Assembly: GCF_001426375.1 (NCBI RefSeq)
Contig: NZ_LMEO01000022.1
Location: forward strand, 1-64,000
From: Paenibacillus sp. Root444D2
GTDB lineage: Bacteria; Bacillota; Bacilli; Paenibacillales; NBRC-103111
DNA length: 64,000 bases
Direction: 5' to 3'
Each line of letters opens with the position of its first letter. Within the stretch, counting starts at the first letter, position 1. Shown in pieces: positions 10,185 to 19,039 of this stretch. The notes beneath the pieces are model-generated. The model searched no databases, was not told where the DNA came from, and worked only from the letters and a program-made list of their open reading frames with translations. Position numbers and translations under genes: made by a program.

Positions 10185-10533
10185 TGCAGGAGCAGCTCAG
10201 GAGTATAGGCAGTTGGATATTTCCGTATTAGATGAAGTCAATCAAGCAATCGATGAATTGAGTTACCGGGCGAATGAGGTTGGCGAAGAACTAAGCCATT
10301 ATTCAAATCCTAAATTCGCAGGTTGCAAAGAGATTACCTTACAAGAGGCTGGCATCCGAATTGTTTTTAGGATAGCAAACGATATTGTAGAAATTCTGCG
10401 TGTGGTCCCTGTATCTCATATAATGGCAGCTGAAGCCCCTAATTATAAGGCATTAGACCATTTTCCAGGCAACCATCGGAATGAATTCATTTTAGCTATA
10501 CAAAAATGGAAACAAGAATATGAGCTGCAATAA
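10168..10533 (+). CDS. RelE/ParE-superfamily toxin-like protein, TTG start
   Basis: 121 residues starting AIRFDAGAAQEYRQLD and carrying the GIRIVFRIANDIVEILRVVPVSH strand pattern in its core, as in ParE/RelE-like toxins (mRNA interferase or gyrase inhibitor). The only sensible start is TTG at 10168, with AAGGAG immediately upstream inside the antitoxin gene. Rare start and 17-nt overlap suggest coupled, limited synthesis. The protein is longer than many RelE proteins; the extra C-terminus (after about 95) is unassigned. Confidence 0.75.
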   Translation: MAIRFDAGAAQEYRQLDISVLDEVNQAIDELSYRANEVGEELSHYSNPKFAGCKEITLQEAGIRIVFRIANDIVEILRVVPVSHIMAAEAPNYKALDHFPGNHRNEFILAIQKWKQEYELQ

Positions 10534-10547
10534 AGGCACGAATCTGG

Positions 10548-10922
10548 TTAAAACCATTCAAGAAACTCAAGGCGATTGCCGAATGGATCATTCAAATAGA
10601 ATCGCTTTACTCCCTCGTCGACTCTTGCATCATCTGGAATGGTTTGTATGTTATGACTCGACAAATATGTCTGCAACTCGTCTAATCGACTTACCTGAAA
10701 TGCTGGATGAGCTTTTATAGCAGGAACAAAATCCTTTTGAACCCCGATGTGAACCTGATGAATACCGCATTGAAACCAAACACCGCCGCGTTTCCTTAAG
10801 TTTTCAGGTTTCGGGATTTCTGTCCAGCCTAGTAATGTTGCAAAAAAATTTCTCGCCTCATCTTCACAGCCTTCAGGAGCCGCTAATTGGATATGGTCAA
10901 TCCCATGAAATGAAAATTTCAT
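10548..10922 (-). CDS. VOC-family protein
   Basis: 124 residues: MKFSFHGIDHIQLAAPEGCE at the start and YLNDPFGNRLEFLEWF at the end, a classic small VOC protein. The start at 10922 has GGAGGG 7 nt upstream; the longer frame to 10949 lacks one. It is convergent with the toxin gene, with only 14 nt between them. Confidence 0.86.
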   Translation of the reverse strand: MKFSFHGIDHIQLAAPEGCEDEARNFFATLLGWTEIPKPENLRKRGGVWFQCGIHQVHIGVQKDFVPAIKAHPAFQVSRLDELQTYLSSHNIQTIPDDARVDEGVKRFYLNDPFGNRLEFLEWF

Positions 10923-11070
10923 ACATAATCCCTCCAATGGAAGTTTCATTTAGTGAAACATGGTTTCATTTTAATCTTATCAATAACTTCCTATAAATTC
11001 CACTGTTTATTTGTAATTAATGAGTTGGGGAGCTATTGGTACACGGCAGTAACATCCGATTAAGCATTGA

Positions 11071-11172
11071 TATCCTGGATGCGATAGACCATGGATGTCT
11101 TGGAAAAAGGCTGGACGCCTGATTGGTTACAAGCAGACAAACGAAGAAGCCTGGGTTAAATATATAAGATAG
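11071..11172 (+). pseudogene. Possible gene remnant (C-terminal fragment)
   Basis: The frame ending in TAG at 11172 reads like natural protein (LIGYKQTNEEAWVKYIR at its end) but has no start, with an in-frame stop just upstream. A perfect hairpin follows 30 nt later, as would be expected after a former gene end. I cannot name the family. The rest of 10923-11250 shows nothing I can support. Confidence 0.3.
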
Positions 11173-11202
11173 GCCTCATACCTGTAATGCATTCACCAAG
11201 TA

Positions 11203-11232
11203 TACAATCAAGCGACTTATCGCTTGATTGTA
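11203..11232. terminator. Perfect 13-bp hairpin, terminator-like
   Basis: Arms 11203-11215 and 11220-11232 are perfectly complementary around loop CTTA. A T-rich tract follows a few bases later, so this may be a terminator of the remnant upstream. Confidence 0.6.
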
Positions 11233-11252
11233 TTCACGTTTTTATTTCTATT

Positions 11253-11280
11253 TTGCCGATCGTTCACTTAAATGTATAAT
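11253..11280 (+). promoter_or_regulatory. Promoter of the TetR-type regulator
   Basis: TTGCCG (11253-11258) and TATAAT (11275-11280) are 16 bp apart. The spacer holds CGTTC, a possible half-site of the operator seen at the two SDR promoters, so autoregulation is possible. Confidence 0.6.
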
Positions 11281-11300
11281 GATTATTCGAGGTGATGACG

Positions 11301-11873
11301 ATGGCAAGATCAAAAGAATTTGAAGTTAATGAAGTATTAGATAAAGCAATACAACTATTCTGGGCACAAGGGTACGAGAAAACTTCAATGCATGAATTGG
11401 TTAACTTTATGGGCATCCACCGTAGAAGTATTTATGATACGTTTGGGGATAAGCATGCCTTGTTTATGAAAGCTCTCGAACGATATGAAGCTAAGCAAAC
11501 CAATAAAATGAAATTTTTGGTTGAAAAGCGAAAGTCGATCAAAGAATTAATTCGGGAGTTGTTTGAGTCGACATTAAGAAATGAAGGAGAACCTCTAGGG
11601 TGTTTTCTCGTGAATTCAGGCGTGGAACTGGGCGTTTTAGATCCTGAAGTTGCATCCCTGGTTGATGGGAGTTATTCACGAACTGAGGAATTGTTGACTA
11701 ACCTTGTTCTGGAGGGTCAGCAAACGGGTGAGATCAAGGCTGACTTTGAACCTAAAGTTATTTCTCATTATTTAATGAATGCGTGGTTGGGGCTACGTAC
11801 GCTGGTTAAGACAACAACGGATCAACAAAAATTAAAGAATATTATTGATATGACACTGTCCGCTTTAGATTAA
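11301..11873 (+). CDS. TetR/AcrR-family repressor (NemR-like context)
   Basis: 190 residues. The N-terminal helix-turn-helix (about 8-55) contains AIQLFWAQGYEKTSMHEL then GIHRRSIYDTFGDKHALF; the rest is a helical ligand and dimer domain. This HTH resembles the NemR/YxaF-like group. The start at 11301 is chosen because GAGGTGA lies 6 nt upstream; the frame opens with a GTG at 11292. It sits before an SDR, an old yellow enzyme and a quinone oxidoreductase, which suggests that it senses reactive electrophiles and represses them. Target assignment is inference. Confidence 0.88.
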   Translation: MARSKEFEVNEVLDKAIQLFWAQGYEKTSMHELVNFMGIHRRSIYDTFGDKHALFMKALERYEAKQTNKMKFLVEKRKSIKELIRELFESTLRNEGEPLGCFLVNSGVELGVLDPEVASLVDGSYSRTEELLTNLVLEGQQTGEIKADFEPKVISHYLMNAWLGLRTLVKTTTDQQKLKNIIDMTLSALD

Positions 11874-11915
11874 AAAAATTCTTTACTGTTCGTTCTAGAA
11901 TTGATATACTAATAG

Positions 11916-11941
11916 CAAGTTAGATCTAACTTGTTTTTTTT
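11916..11941 (+). terminator. Terminator between the TetR gene and the SDR gene
   Basis: CAAGTTA-GATC-TAACTTG is a perfect palindrome with 7-bp arms around a GATC loop and is followed by a run of eight T. Confidence 0.7.
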
Positions 11942-11969
11942 GCCCAAATAAGAATGATCGTTCTAAAAT
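11940..11969 (+). promoter_or_regulatory. SDR promoter with embedded operator
   Basis: TTGCCC (11940-11945) and TAAAAT (11964-11969) are 18 bp apart. The spacer and -10 contain AAGAATGATCGTTCTA (11950-11965), a near-perfect palindrome matching TAGAATG-N2-CATTCTA found in the same relative place before the SDR gene at 15366. Likely bound by the TetR-type repressor. Confidence 0.65.
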
Positions 11970-12011
11970 TATCATTCACACTAATCTGTATTTTATGAAG
12001 GAGAGAATATT

Positions 12012-12761
12012 ATGAAGTATACAGTTATTACAGGAGCAAGTTCAGGGATTGGATACGAGACGGCATTGGCGTTTGCTGCACGAGGCAAAAACTTAATATT
12101 GGTAGCTAGAAGATTGGATAAATTAGAAGAACTTAAATCAACAATTCAGGAAATTGATCCTAGTGTAAATGTTATTATTCGTACAAGTGATCTGTCTGTT
12201 ACAGATCAGGCCTACACACTGTATAGCAATCTAAAGGAATACCAAATTGAGACTTGGATTAACAATGCGGGTCTCGGTGAAGCTTCTTTTGTAGCAGAAC
12301 AGAATTTAGATAAAGTTGAAACTATGTTACGTGTTAATATCGAATCCTTAACGATCCTTTCTACACTATATGTACGAGATTATGCTGATGTAGAAGGAAC
12401 TCAGTTAATTAACGTCTCATCCGCACTCGGATATGCCATTGCTGTTGGGAGCGTTGCTTATTCTGCATCTAAATATTACGTTAGTGCCTTCACAGAAGGG
12501 CTTTCAAAAGAACTAGAAATGAAAGGTGCAAAACTAAAGGCAAAGATCTTAGCACCAGCTATAACGGAAACGGAATTCGTGAAGAAATCATTAGATACTG
12601 AAGAGTTTGATTACAAAGCAAACATGCCTAAGTTCCATACTGCCAAACAAATGGCGGGCTTCATGGTGGATCTTTATGATAACAACGAAGTGGTAGGGAT
12701 CGTAGACCAGAACTATGATTTCAATCTGAGAGGCCAAATCTATCCAATAATTTCACTTTAA
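12012..12761 (+). CDS. Short-chain dehydrogenase/reductase
   Basis: 249 residues, classical SDR: TGASSGIGYE cofactor motif near residues 7-16, NNAG near residue 88, catalytic Ser in INVSSALG and YSASK (Tyr and Lys) near 152-156. It resembles the DltE/YqjQ-like SDRs; the substrate is not evident. AAGGAGAG precedes the ATG. First gene of the SDR-OYE pair behind the putative operator. Confidence 0.9.
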   Translation: MKYTVITGASSGIGYETALAFAARGKNLILVARRLDKLEELKSTIQEIDPSVNVIIRTSDLSVTDQAYTLYSNLKEYQIETWINNAGLGEASFVAEQNLDKVETMLRVNIESLTILSTLYVRDYADVEGTQLINVSSALGYAIAVGSVAYSASKYYVSAFTEGLSKELEMKGAKLKAKILAPAITETEFVKKSLDTEEFDYKANMPKFHTAKQMAGFMVDLYDNNEVVGIVDQNYDFNLRGQIYPIISL

Positions 12762-12809
12762 ATTCAATTCATATATCCGTGGAATACATTGAAAAAGGAG
12801 AGTATCCGA

Positions 12810-13895
12810 TTGAAAAAGTTGTGGAGTAAAACGAACATTGGAACAATGGAATTACCTCATCGTTTAGCAATGGCACCAATGACACGTAGTAGATCGCAAG
12901 AAGATGGTACACCAGGAGAGTTAACATCTCTTTATTATGCTCAACGAGCGTCAATGGGACTCATTATTACTGAGGGTGCACAGCCTTCTGATGATGGGCA
13001 AGGTTACTTATGGTCACCTGGAATCTATACGGATAAACATATTGAAGGATGGAAAAAGGTTACGGATGCAGTGCATGAAGCAGGTGGATATATGTATATC
13101 CAATTAATGCATGCCGGTCGCATGTCGCACCCTGATAATACACCACATCATCGCCAACCTGTTGCGCCATCTGCAATCGCGCCCGGTGTAGAAATGTTTA
13201 CTGTTAAAGGTATGCAGGACATCCCCGTTCCTCGTGAGTTAAGTGAAGAGGATATTCAAACGACCATTAGGGATTTCCGGAAAGCAGCAGCAGCGGCTAT
13301 TAAAGCAGGTGCGGATGGCGTTGAAATTCATGGAGCCAATGGTTACCTAATTAATCAATTTATCGGAGAAAATTCGAATGCACGGACAGATGGATACGGG
13401 GGATCTATAGAAAATCGTGCTCGCTTCGCGATCGAAGTAACGAAAGCCATCGTCGAAGAAATTGGAGCAGAAAGAACAGGCTTCCGTATTTCCCCAGGGA
13501 CACCTCTTGGTGGGATCCAAGATGGTGAACAAGGTCCTGAGCTTTATCGCTACCTTGTAAAGGAATTAGCTCAATTGGATTTAGCTTACCTTCATGTCAT
13601 GCATCTTGGAAATGAAAAGCTGCTCCAAGACATTCGCTCAATCTGGACGAATCCATTGTTAGTCAATCGGGCTGGAAGAGCTCTGGAGGATCTCAGTGTG
13701 GATATAGATAGTGGCCTTGCTGATCTGGTACCTGTTGGTGTATGGTCATTAGCCAATCCGGATTTAGTGGAACGACTTCAAAAATGTGCGCAACTAAATG
13801 AAGCAGATCCGACAACATTCTTTGGTTTGGGAAGTAAAGGTTACACGGATTATCCTACGATGGAAGAATTAGAATCGCAAGAGGGGCTACAATAG
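12810..13895 (+). CDS. Old-yellow-enzyme family NAD(P)H:flavin oxidoreductase (NemA-like)
   Basis: 361 residues with an FMN-binding TIM barrel. MAPMTRSR, LMHAGR, IHGANGYL (His/Asn substrate pair) and RTDGYGGSIENR are all present. Such ene-reductases reduce activated C=C bonds, nitroesters, N-ethylmaleimide and quinones. I start at TTG 12810, which has AAGGAGAG upstream; the longer frame starts with a TTG at 12789. Forty-eight nt after the SDR stop with no terminator, so cotranscribed. Partnership with a TetR regulator parallels nemRA of E. coli. Confidence 0.92.
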   Translation: MKKLWSKTNIGTMELPHRLAMAPMTRSRSQEDGTPGELTSLYYAQRASMGLIITEGAQPSDDGQGYLWSPGIYTDKHIEGWKKVTDAVHEAGGYMYIQLMHAGRMSHPDNTPHHRQPVAPSAIAPGVEMFTVKGMQDIPVPRELSEEDIQTTIRDFRKAAAAAIKAGADGVEIHGANGYLINQFIGENSNARTDGYGGSIENRARFAIEVTKAIVEEIGAERTGFRISPGTPLGGIQDGEQGPELYRYLVKELAQLDLAYLHVMHLGNEKLLQDIRSIWTNPLLVNRAGRALEDLSVDIDSGLADLVPVGVWSLANPDLVERLQKCAQLNEADPTTFFGLGSKGYTDYPTMEELESQEGLQ

Positions 13896-13910
13896 CATAA
13901 AGGGTGAAAA

Positions 13911-13946
13911 ATGGCGTACAACTGAAAATTGTGCGCCATGTTTTTA
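13911..13946 (+). terminator. Intrinsic terminator after the ene-reductase
   Basis: ATGGCG and ACAA pair with TTGT and CGCCAT around a short A-rich loop, followed by five T. Confidence 0.85.
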
Positions 13947-14066
13947 GTCTAAAGATGTTCGATGTTTTCGAAAAAAACGTATTTGATAAATGGTATAGCG
14001 AGCGGGTCAACCTAAAAATTCTGCTTGATGCCATAAATCGCACCGTATTATGGAAGAGGATGAAAC

Positions 14067-15065
14067 ATGAGAGCAGCACAAATACAGAAATATTCAAAAA
14101 AAATCCAAGTAGAATTGAATGATGTTAACATACCACAGATCAATAGTCATGAGGTACTTGTCAAAGTAAAAGCTGCAGGCGTAAATCCACTGGACATTCT
14201 TAATCTGAATGGCAGTGTTCGGATAATTGCCGACTATAAGTTACCATTAACTTTAGGTAATGAACTATCTGGCGTTATTGAAGCCGTTGGTGATGATGTT
14301 TTTAATTTTAAGATTGGTGACCCTGTTTATACGAGGTTGCCGCTTAATAAAATCGGTGCTTTTGCTGAATATGCGGCCGTGAATGAAGACGCTTTATCCA
14401 TCATGCCTGAGAATCTATCTTTTATTGAAGCTGCTGCGGTACCCCTTACTGCCTTGACTGCTTATCAAGCATTGCACGATGTACTCCGTGCCCAGCCGAA
14501 TAAAAAGCTATTCATTCCTGGAGGAACCGGAGGATTTGGCGCTATGGCAATCCCCATTGCCAAATCAATGGGATTATATGTTATTACAAGTGGCAGTGAA
14601 AGAGGCAGATCACGCACACTGTCGATCGGGGCTGATCAATTCATAAATTATAAGGCAGAGAATTATGCTAACATACTGTCCGATATCGATTATGTGATCG
14701 ACACCTTGGGTACCAAAGAGATCAAAGCTGAACTGGGCATTTTAAAACCACAAGGGAAATTGGTATCATTGAAAGCCGGACCTAATTATCGCTTTGCGGT
14801 TGACAATCATTTTCCGATGTGGAAAAAAGTATTGTTTGGTCTAGTGGGTGCCCGCTTAGATTCTTTAGCGCGTAAGAATCAAAATGAATATCGTTTTTTA
14901 TTTGTGCAAGCCAATGGAAGTCAATTACAAGAAATCACTAAACTTGTTGAAAAAGAAAATATCAAGCCCTCTATAGATTCAACTTATACGTTTGGTGACA
15001 TTAACAACGCGTTGATTAAAGTATCGACGGGTCACTCCCAGGGCAAAGTGATTGTGACCTTCTAA
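14067..15065 (+). CDS. Zinc-free quinone oxidoreductase (MDR superfamily)
   Basis: 332 residues: GroES-like N-terminus (HEVLVKVKAAGVNPLDI, then GNELSGVIEAVG), nucleotide-binding GGTGGFGAMA near residue 152 and a C-terminal KPSIDSTYTFGDINNA segment. The structural Cys ligands for zinc are absent, as in QOR-type enzymes that reduce quinones or enones with NADPH. AGAGGATG precedes the ATG. Its own terminator-bounded unit, but functionally in line with the ene-reductase next door. Confidence 0.9.
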   Translation: MRAAQIQKYSKKIQVELNDVNIPQINSHEVLVKVKAAGVNPLDILNLNGSVRIIADYKLPLTLGNELSGVIEAVGDDVFNFKIGDPVYTRLPLNKIGAFAEYAAVNEDALSIMPENLSFIEAAAVPLTALTAYQALHDVLRAQPNKKLFIPGGTGGFGAMAIPIAKSMGLYVITSGSERGRSRTLSIGADQFINYKAENYANILSDIDYVIDTLGTKEIKAELGILKPQGKLVSLKAGPNYRFAVDNHFPMWKKVLFGLVGARLDSLARKNQNEYRFLFVQANGSQLQEITKLVEKENIKPSIDSTYTFGDINNALIKVSTGHSQGKVIVTF

Positions 15066-15255
15066 ATAATAAGCAACTTAGTGATGTTGCTCGCGTGTTC
15101 TGAGAATAAACAAATTATACTGTAGAACGAAGTAAGGGGGTACGAGATCATTTAGGGGTTGGCTTAAGGGTGATAGCCAAAACTTCGATTACAAAAGAAA
15201 AACTTCTCCGTATAGCTAATCTATCCATGCAGCTTATAGTAAAATAACAGTTTTT

Positions 15256-15285
15256 TTCATAATTTTAGAATGTTCATTCTACTAT
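15256..15285 (+). promoter_or_regulatory. Second SDR promoter with the same embedded operator
   Basis: TTCATA (15256-15261) and TACTAT (15280-15285) are 18 bp apart, with TAGAATG-TT-CATTCTA at 15266-15281. Geometry matches the promoter at 11940-11969 base for base. Elsewhere in 15066-15365 I see only scattered TAGAACG/CATTCTA half-sites (near 15123 and 15298). Confidence 0.65.
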
Positions 15286-15365
15286 TTGTTGCCGTGCATT
15301 CTAGCGAGCTAAAAAACGGTATTACTATGGCTTAAATTCTAAAATAGAAATGAGGTGGGCTCAAA

Positions 15366-16148
15366 ATGAGAAAGACAGTTCTGATCACAGGAGTATCAGG
15401 TGGGATCGGTAAAGAGTTAGCAGATCGTTTTGCCAAGGGTGGACATAATATTGTGCTGGTAGCTCGCAGCGAGGGTAAAATATTGGAGCTTGCGCAGGAG
15501 TATCAGAATAAATACGGCATTCAGGCGACGGTCATTGCCAAGGATGTTGCGGCACCTGGGGTACCGGAGGAGATTTTCAACGAGCTTAAGGAGCAGGAGA
15601 TCATCGTTGACTATCTTGTCAACAATGCTGGCTTCGGTTTGTTTGGGACTTTTATGGAGACGGATATGGAGCAAGAAATAAATATGATTGACGTTAATAT
15701 CAAGGCTCTGACGGTTATGACAAAGCTTTTCCTGCCGGATATGATCAAACGTGGGCAAGGCGGCGTGTTGAATGTGGCTTCGTTGGTGGGCTTCTTCCCT
15801 GGACCTATGATGTCGGTTTATTACGCGACGAAGGCGTACGTGCTATCGTTCACTGAGGCTTTAGAGAACGAAGTAAGCGGCACAGGAGTTACTGTGACTG
15901 CACTGTGCCCAGGGCTGACATCAACCGGTTTTGTTGATCGTTCGGGTATGGGTGCCTCGAAGATGCTGAATGGTGCGATCATGGAAGCCGGTCAGGTGGC
16001 TGAAGAAGGATATCGAGGCTTCTTGCGTGGCAAGACGTTAATTATGCCTGGTGCTCGAAACCGACTCATCGCGTTTATGCCGCGGTTGTTGCCTCGTAAG
16101 ATGATGACCCGCATGATTAGATCCTCACAGGACAGAACGGGGCATTAA
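15366..16148 (+). CDS. Short-chain dehydrogenase/reductase (DltE/YqjQ-like)
   Basis: 260 residues: TGVSGGIGKE, NNAGFGLFG, LNVASLVGF and YYATK give the complete SDR signature. The C-terminus (RLIAFMPRLLPRKMMTRMIR) is basic and hydrophobic, as in SDRs that act near the membrane. Substrate unknown. GAGGTG precedes the ATG. Probably in the regulon of the TetR-type repressor because of the shared promoter palindrome. Confidence 0.9.
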   Translation: MRKTVLITGVSGGIGKELADRFAKGGHNIVLVARSEGKILELAQEYQNKYGIQATVIAKDVAAPGVPEEIFNELKEQEIIVDYLVNNAGFGLFGTFMETDMEQEINMIDVNIKALTVMTKLFLPDMIKRGQGGVLNVASLVGFFPGPMMSVYYATKAYVLSFTEALENEVSGTGVTVTALCPGLTSTGFVDRSGMGASKMLNGAIMEAGQVAEEGYRGFLRGKTLIMPGARNRLIAFMPRLLPRKMMTRMIRSSQDRTGH

Positions 16149-16416
16149 ACCGAATGAGAAACGATAAACACTGAACGATACGGGGGGCTTTGATCAGATT
16201 GCCGTTCCTTACGCTAAGTCACAAAGACTGTTCGTTACCGTCCTGGATAGATTCATCCTATTTAAAGGATGAAATTTCAGCAGTTGCACTAAATTAAAAA
16301 ACAGTGAAGGTCGGGTTTGTCTGCATGTCAATTATCAAAGCTGTTGGAGATAATTGTGGTACTGAGAAATTAATATATAACCATATTAACTGAATGGATG
16401 AAATCAGAAGTTCGAT

Positions 16417-16468
16417 AAAAAAACCTCTTTAGAACAAATTTCCCAATCTTCTATAAAGTGGTTTTTTT
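16417..16468. terminator. Bidirectional terminator between convergent genes
   Basis: An A-run, CC and CTTTA arm (16417-16433) pairs with TATAAAG, GG and a T-run (16449-16468). It serves the SDR (+) and the helicase (-). I see nothing else in 16149-16541. Confidence 0.6.
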
Positions 16469-16541
16469 CAATGGCATTCATTATTTCTCCACAATTGCAG
16501 AGATTTACTTCCTGTTGCAACGCTAAGCATGACAAATACTA

Positions 16542-18893
16542 CTAACGCTGTGCCTGCAGCACTGTGTAGTCGCGCCACTCTTCTGGCAGTAGACGTTGAT
16601 ATAGCGGCTGCAGGTAGCGGTCGTCGATCAACAGCAGAACGCCGCGATCCGTTTCGGAGCGGATCAAGCGCCCGCCAGCCTGCTGCACTTTATTCATGCC
16701 TGGGAACACATAAGCATACTCGTAACCGTTTTTGCCGGTACTATCCATGTACGCTTTGATAAGATTGCGTTCCGGCCCGAGCTGCGGCAAACCGACGCCA
16801 ACGACCGCCACGCCTGTTAGCCGGTCTCCTACCAGATCTATGCCCTCCGAGAAGATACCGCCCATCACAGCAAAGCCTACAAGCGTCTTCTCCGTTCCCG
16901 CTTGAAACTTCGCAAGAAACTGCTCCCGCTCCTCCTCCGACATCTGCGTCTGCTGTACGAGAACTTGGAGCTGACTTCTCGGCTCCTCTTCTGGTAGCAT
17001 GTCCTCATCCTGCTCACCTACGAGGTCAGTGAAAGCCTCATATACGCTGCTCATATAAGCATACGAAGGAAAAAACACCAAATAATTACCCGAACGCTTC
17101 GCCATCAGCTCATACAGCGAGCGGGCAATCGGCTCACGACTGCGCTCGCGATCCTGGTAGCGCGTTGACAGAGGCTGAACGAATACATCCAGCTGCTCTT
17201 TGGAAAAAGGGGACGGCACTGTCACAGAATAGTCGTCCTCCCCTGCCCCTAGCGTGTCCATGAAGTAGGACAGCGGCGAGAGGGTCGCCGAGAAAAACAC
17301 ATGTGACCGATACCCCTTGCCCATCTGCCGAAGCAAGTGGGAAGGATCAAGGCAGAACAGCTTTACGCTGACCTCGTTCCGTTCACATACCATGAACGTC
17401 ACATACCGTTCATCGTACAGCTTCGCTATGCGCACAAAATTTTGTGCGCCGAAATAAGCCTCTAGCAGCAGCGGGGTTGTGGGCGGTGTGGCGCCTGCCC
17501 CGGCCAGCTCTTTTTCCGCTGCTGCAATAAACACGTTCAGCAGCCCGATCAACGGCTCCGGCAGCTCCGGTTCCACCTGCATCTGGCGATCCCCGATCTG
17601 TTTGCGCATCGCAATAAAGTACTGATTAATCGCCTTGGCCGCATCATGCAGCTCGGCTCGAACGCCCTTGAACTCCCGTTGCAGCGCAAGGAAATCCGAT
17701 TTATTTAAAACGCTGGAATACATCTCACGCGCACGATCCACTAAATTATGAGCCTCATCTACAAGCAGCGAGGTTTGCCGCTTCTGTTCCTCGAACAGCC
17801 TTTTCAAATTCACACGAGGGTCGAAAATATAATTATAATCGCAAATGACAGCATCCGCTGCATAGGCGACATCGAGTGAAAACTCAAAAGGACACACCCG
17901 ATGCTTTCGCGCATATGTCTCAATGACAGAGCGCGTCATAATGGTCTCATTTTTCAGAAGATCAAGTACTGCTTCATTAATCCGGTCATAGTAGCCGTCT
18001 GCGAACTCACAATGCTCCTTCGAGCACCGCACTTCCTCCTTAAAGCACACTTTCTCCTTCGCCGTGATCGTGACGACTTGCAGCCTAAGTCCCCCAGCCT
18101 GCAGAAGCGAATAAGCTTCTTCCGCAGCGGTACGGGTAGTTGTTCTCGCCGTCAAATAAAAGATCCGCTGCAGCAGTCCCTCACCGATCGCTTTGACCGA
18201 TGGAAATAGGGTCGACATCGTCTTACCGATGCCTGTTGGTGCCTTGGCGAACAGCTTGCGCCCTTCGTTTATCGTTTTGTACACCGCACCGGCCAGCTTA
18301 CGCTGCCCTTCACGATAATTCGGGAACGGGAAAGACAGCTCCTTGATGCTCTGATTCCTGCGCTGTTCATGTTCGTTTCTCGCCTGTGCATAAGGATAAT
18401 ACCGCTCCACCACATCAAACATGAACTGCTCAAGCTCGTCCGATGACACATCCACAACAAATCGCCGAGTCTCTTCCGTATCAACCTGCATATACGTGAG
18501 TTGAATTCGTATACGGCTTAGCCCTCGATCTTTGGACACCATATAGGCATAGCATTTCGCTTGTGCCCAATGAACCGGATAGGAATCTTCCTCGATCTGC
18601 CCAATGTCGGATGAGGTTGATTTGATTTCGTCCACGGTAACCGTCACACCATCGGCATCCATCAGAAGCCCGTCACAGCGCCCATCAATGACAAATAATA
18701 GATCCTCATAAGGGATCTCTGCCGAAACATAAACCTCATGCTTGTCTGACTCGCCATATTGCTTCTGTAGTTTTTGATGCGCTTTGGTCCCTTCCGTCAG
18801 TGCACGGCTCGTCCGAAACCCTGACTCAATGCTGCCGCTTCGATACACATATTCCACCAGGGAGCGCACGGAAATGTTGACGTTAGGGGTCAT
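16542..18893 (-). CDS. XPD/DinG-like helicase with N-terminal PD-(D/E)XK domain
   Basis: About 783 residues. The N-terminal ~190 residues look like a Cas4/RecB-type nuclease: IDGRCDG then VDEIKST supply the D...EXK residues. A superfamily 2 Rad3/XPD-like helicase follows: KAPTGIGKT (Walker A), four cysteines spaced C-x6-C-x4-C ... C (iron-sulfur cluster), LVDEAHNL (DEAH box) and late motifs EGIDLVGDRL and QAGGRLIRSE. Such proteins unwind 5'-3' in DNA repair. Start 18893 is preferred since GGACGGAG precedes it and the promoter -10 (18928-18933) lies inside the longer frame that opens at 18941. A LexA-type box predicts SOS control. Confidence 0.9.
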   Translation of the reverse strand: MTPNVNISVRSLVEYVYRSGSIESGFRTSRALTEGTKAHQKLQKQYGESDKHEVYVSAEIPYEDLLFVIDGRCDGLLMDADGVTVTVDEIKSTSSDIGQIEEDSYPVHWAQAKCYAYMVSKDRGLSRIRIQLTYMQVDTEETRRFVVDVSSDELEQFMFDVVERYYPYAQARNEHEQRRNQSIKELSFPFPNYREGQRKLAGAVYKTINEGRKLFAKAPTGIGKTMSTLFPSVKAIGEGLLQRIFYLTARTTTRTAAEEAYSLLQAGGLRLQVVTITAKEKVCFKEEVRCSKEHCEFADGYYDRINEAVLDLLKNETIMTRSVIETYARKHRVCPFEFSLDVAYAADAVICDYNYIFDPRVNLKRLFEEQKRQTSLLVDEAHNLVDRAREMYSSVLNKSDFLALQREFKGVRAELHDAAKAINQYFIAMRKQIGDRQMQVEPELPEPLIGLLNVFIAAAEKELAGAGATPPTTPLLLEAYFGAQNFVRIAKLYDERYVTFMVCERNEVSVKLFCLDPSHLLRQMGKGYRSHVFFSATLSPLSYFMDTLGAGEDDYSVTVPSPFSKEQLDVFVQPLSTRYQDRERSREPIARSLYELMAKRSGNYLVFFPSYAYMSSVYEAFTDLVGEQDEDMLPEEEPRSQLQVLVQQTQMSEEEREQFLAKFQAGTEKTLVGFAVMGGIFSEGIDLVGDRLTGVAVVGVGLPQLGPERNLIKAYMDSTGKNGYEYAYVFPGMNKVQQAGGRLIRSETDRGVLLLIDDRYLQPLYQRLLPEEWRDYTVLQAQR

Positions 18894-18911
18894 CTCTTTT
18901 TTCTCCGTCCT

Positions 18912-18925
18912 AGAACATTTGTTCT
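18912..18925 (-). promoter_or_regulatory. Candidate LexA (SOS) box and -10
   Basis: AGAACATTTGTTCT fits the Firmicute LexA core GAAC-N4-GTTC (minus strand GAAC-AAAT-GTTC). It lies between a TACAAT -10 (18928-18933, minus strand) and the ribosome site of the helicase, where repressor binding would block transcription. Confidence 0.7.
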
Positions 18926-19039
18926 TCATTGTAGCATGCACCAGTACTAAATAGCTACTTTTCTCACTATAAATGGAAGTAAGTTACATACATGTCGACT
19001 TCATTTTAAGCCATTTAGACTTATGAAAGGGCCACCCAC

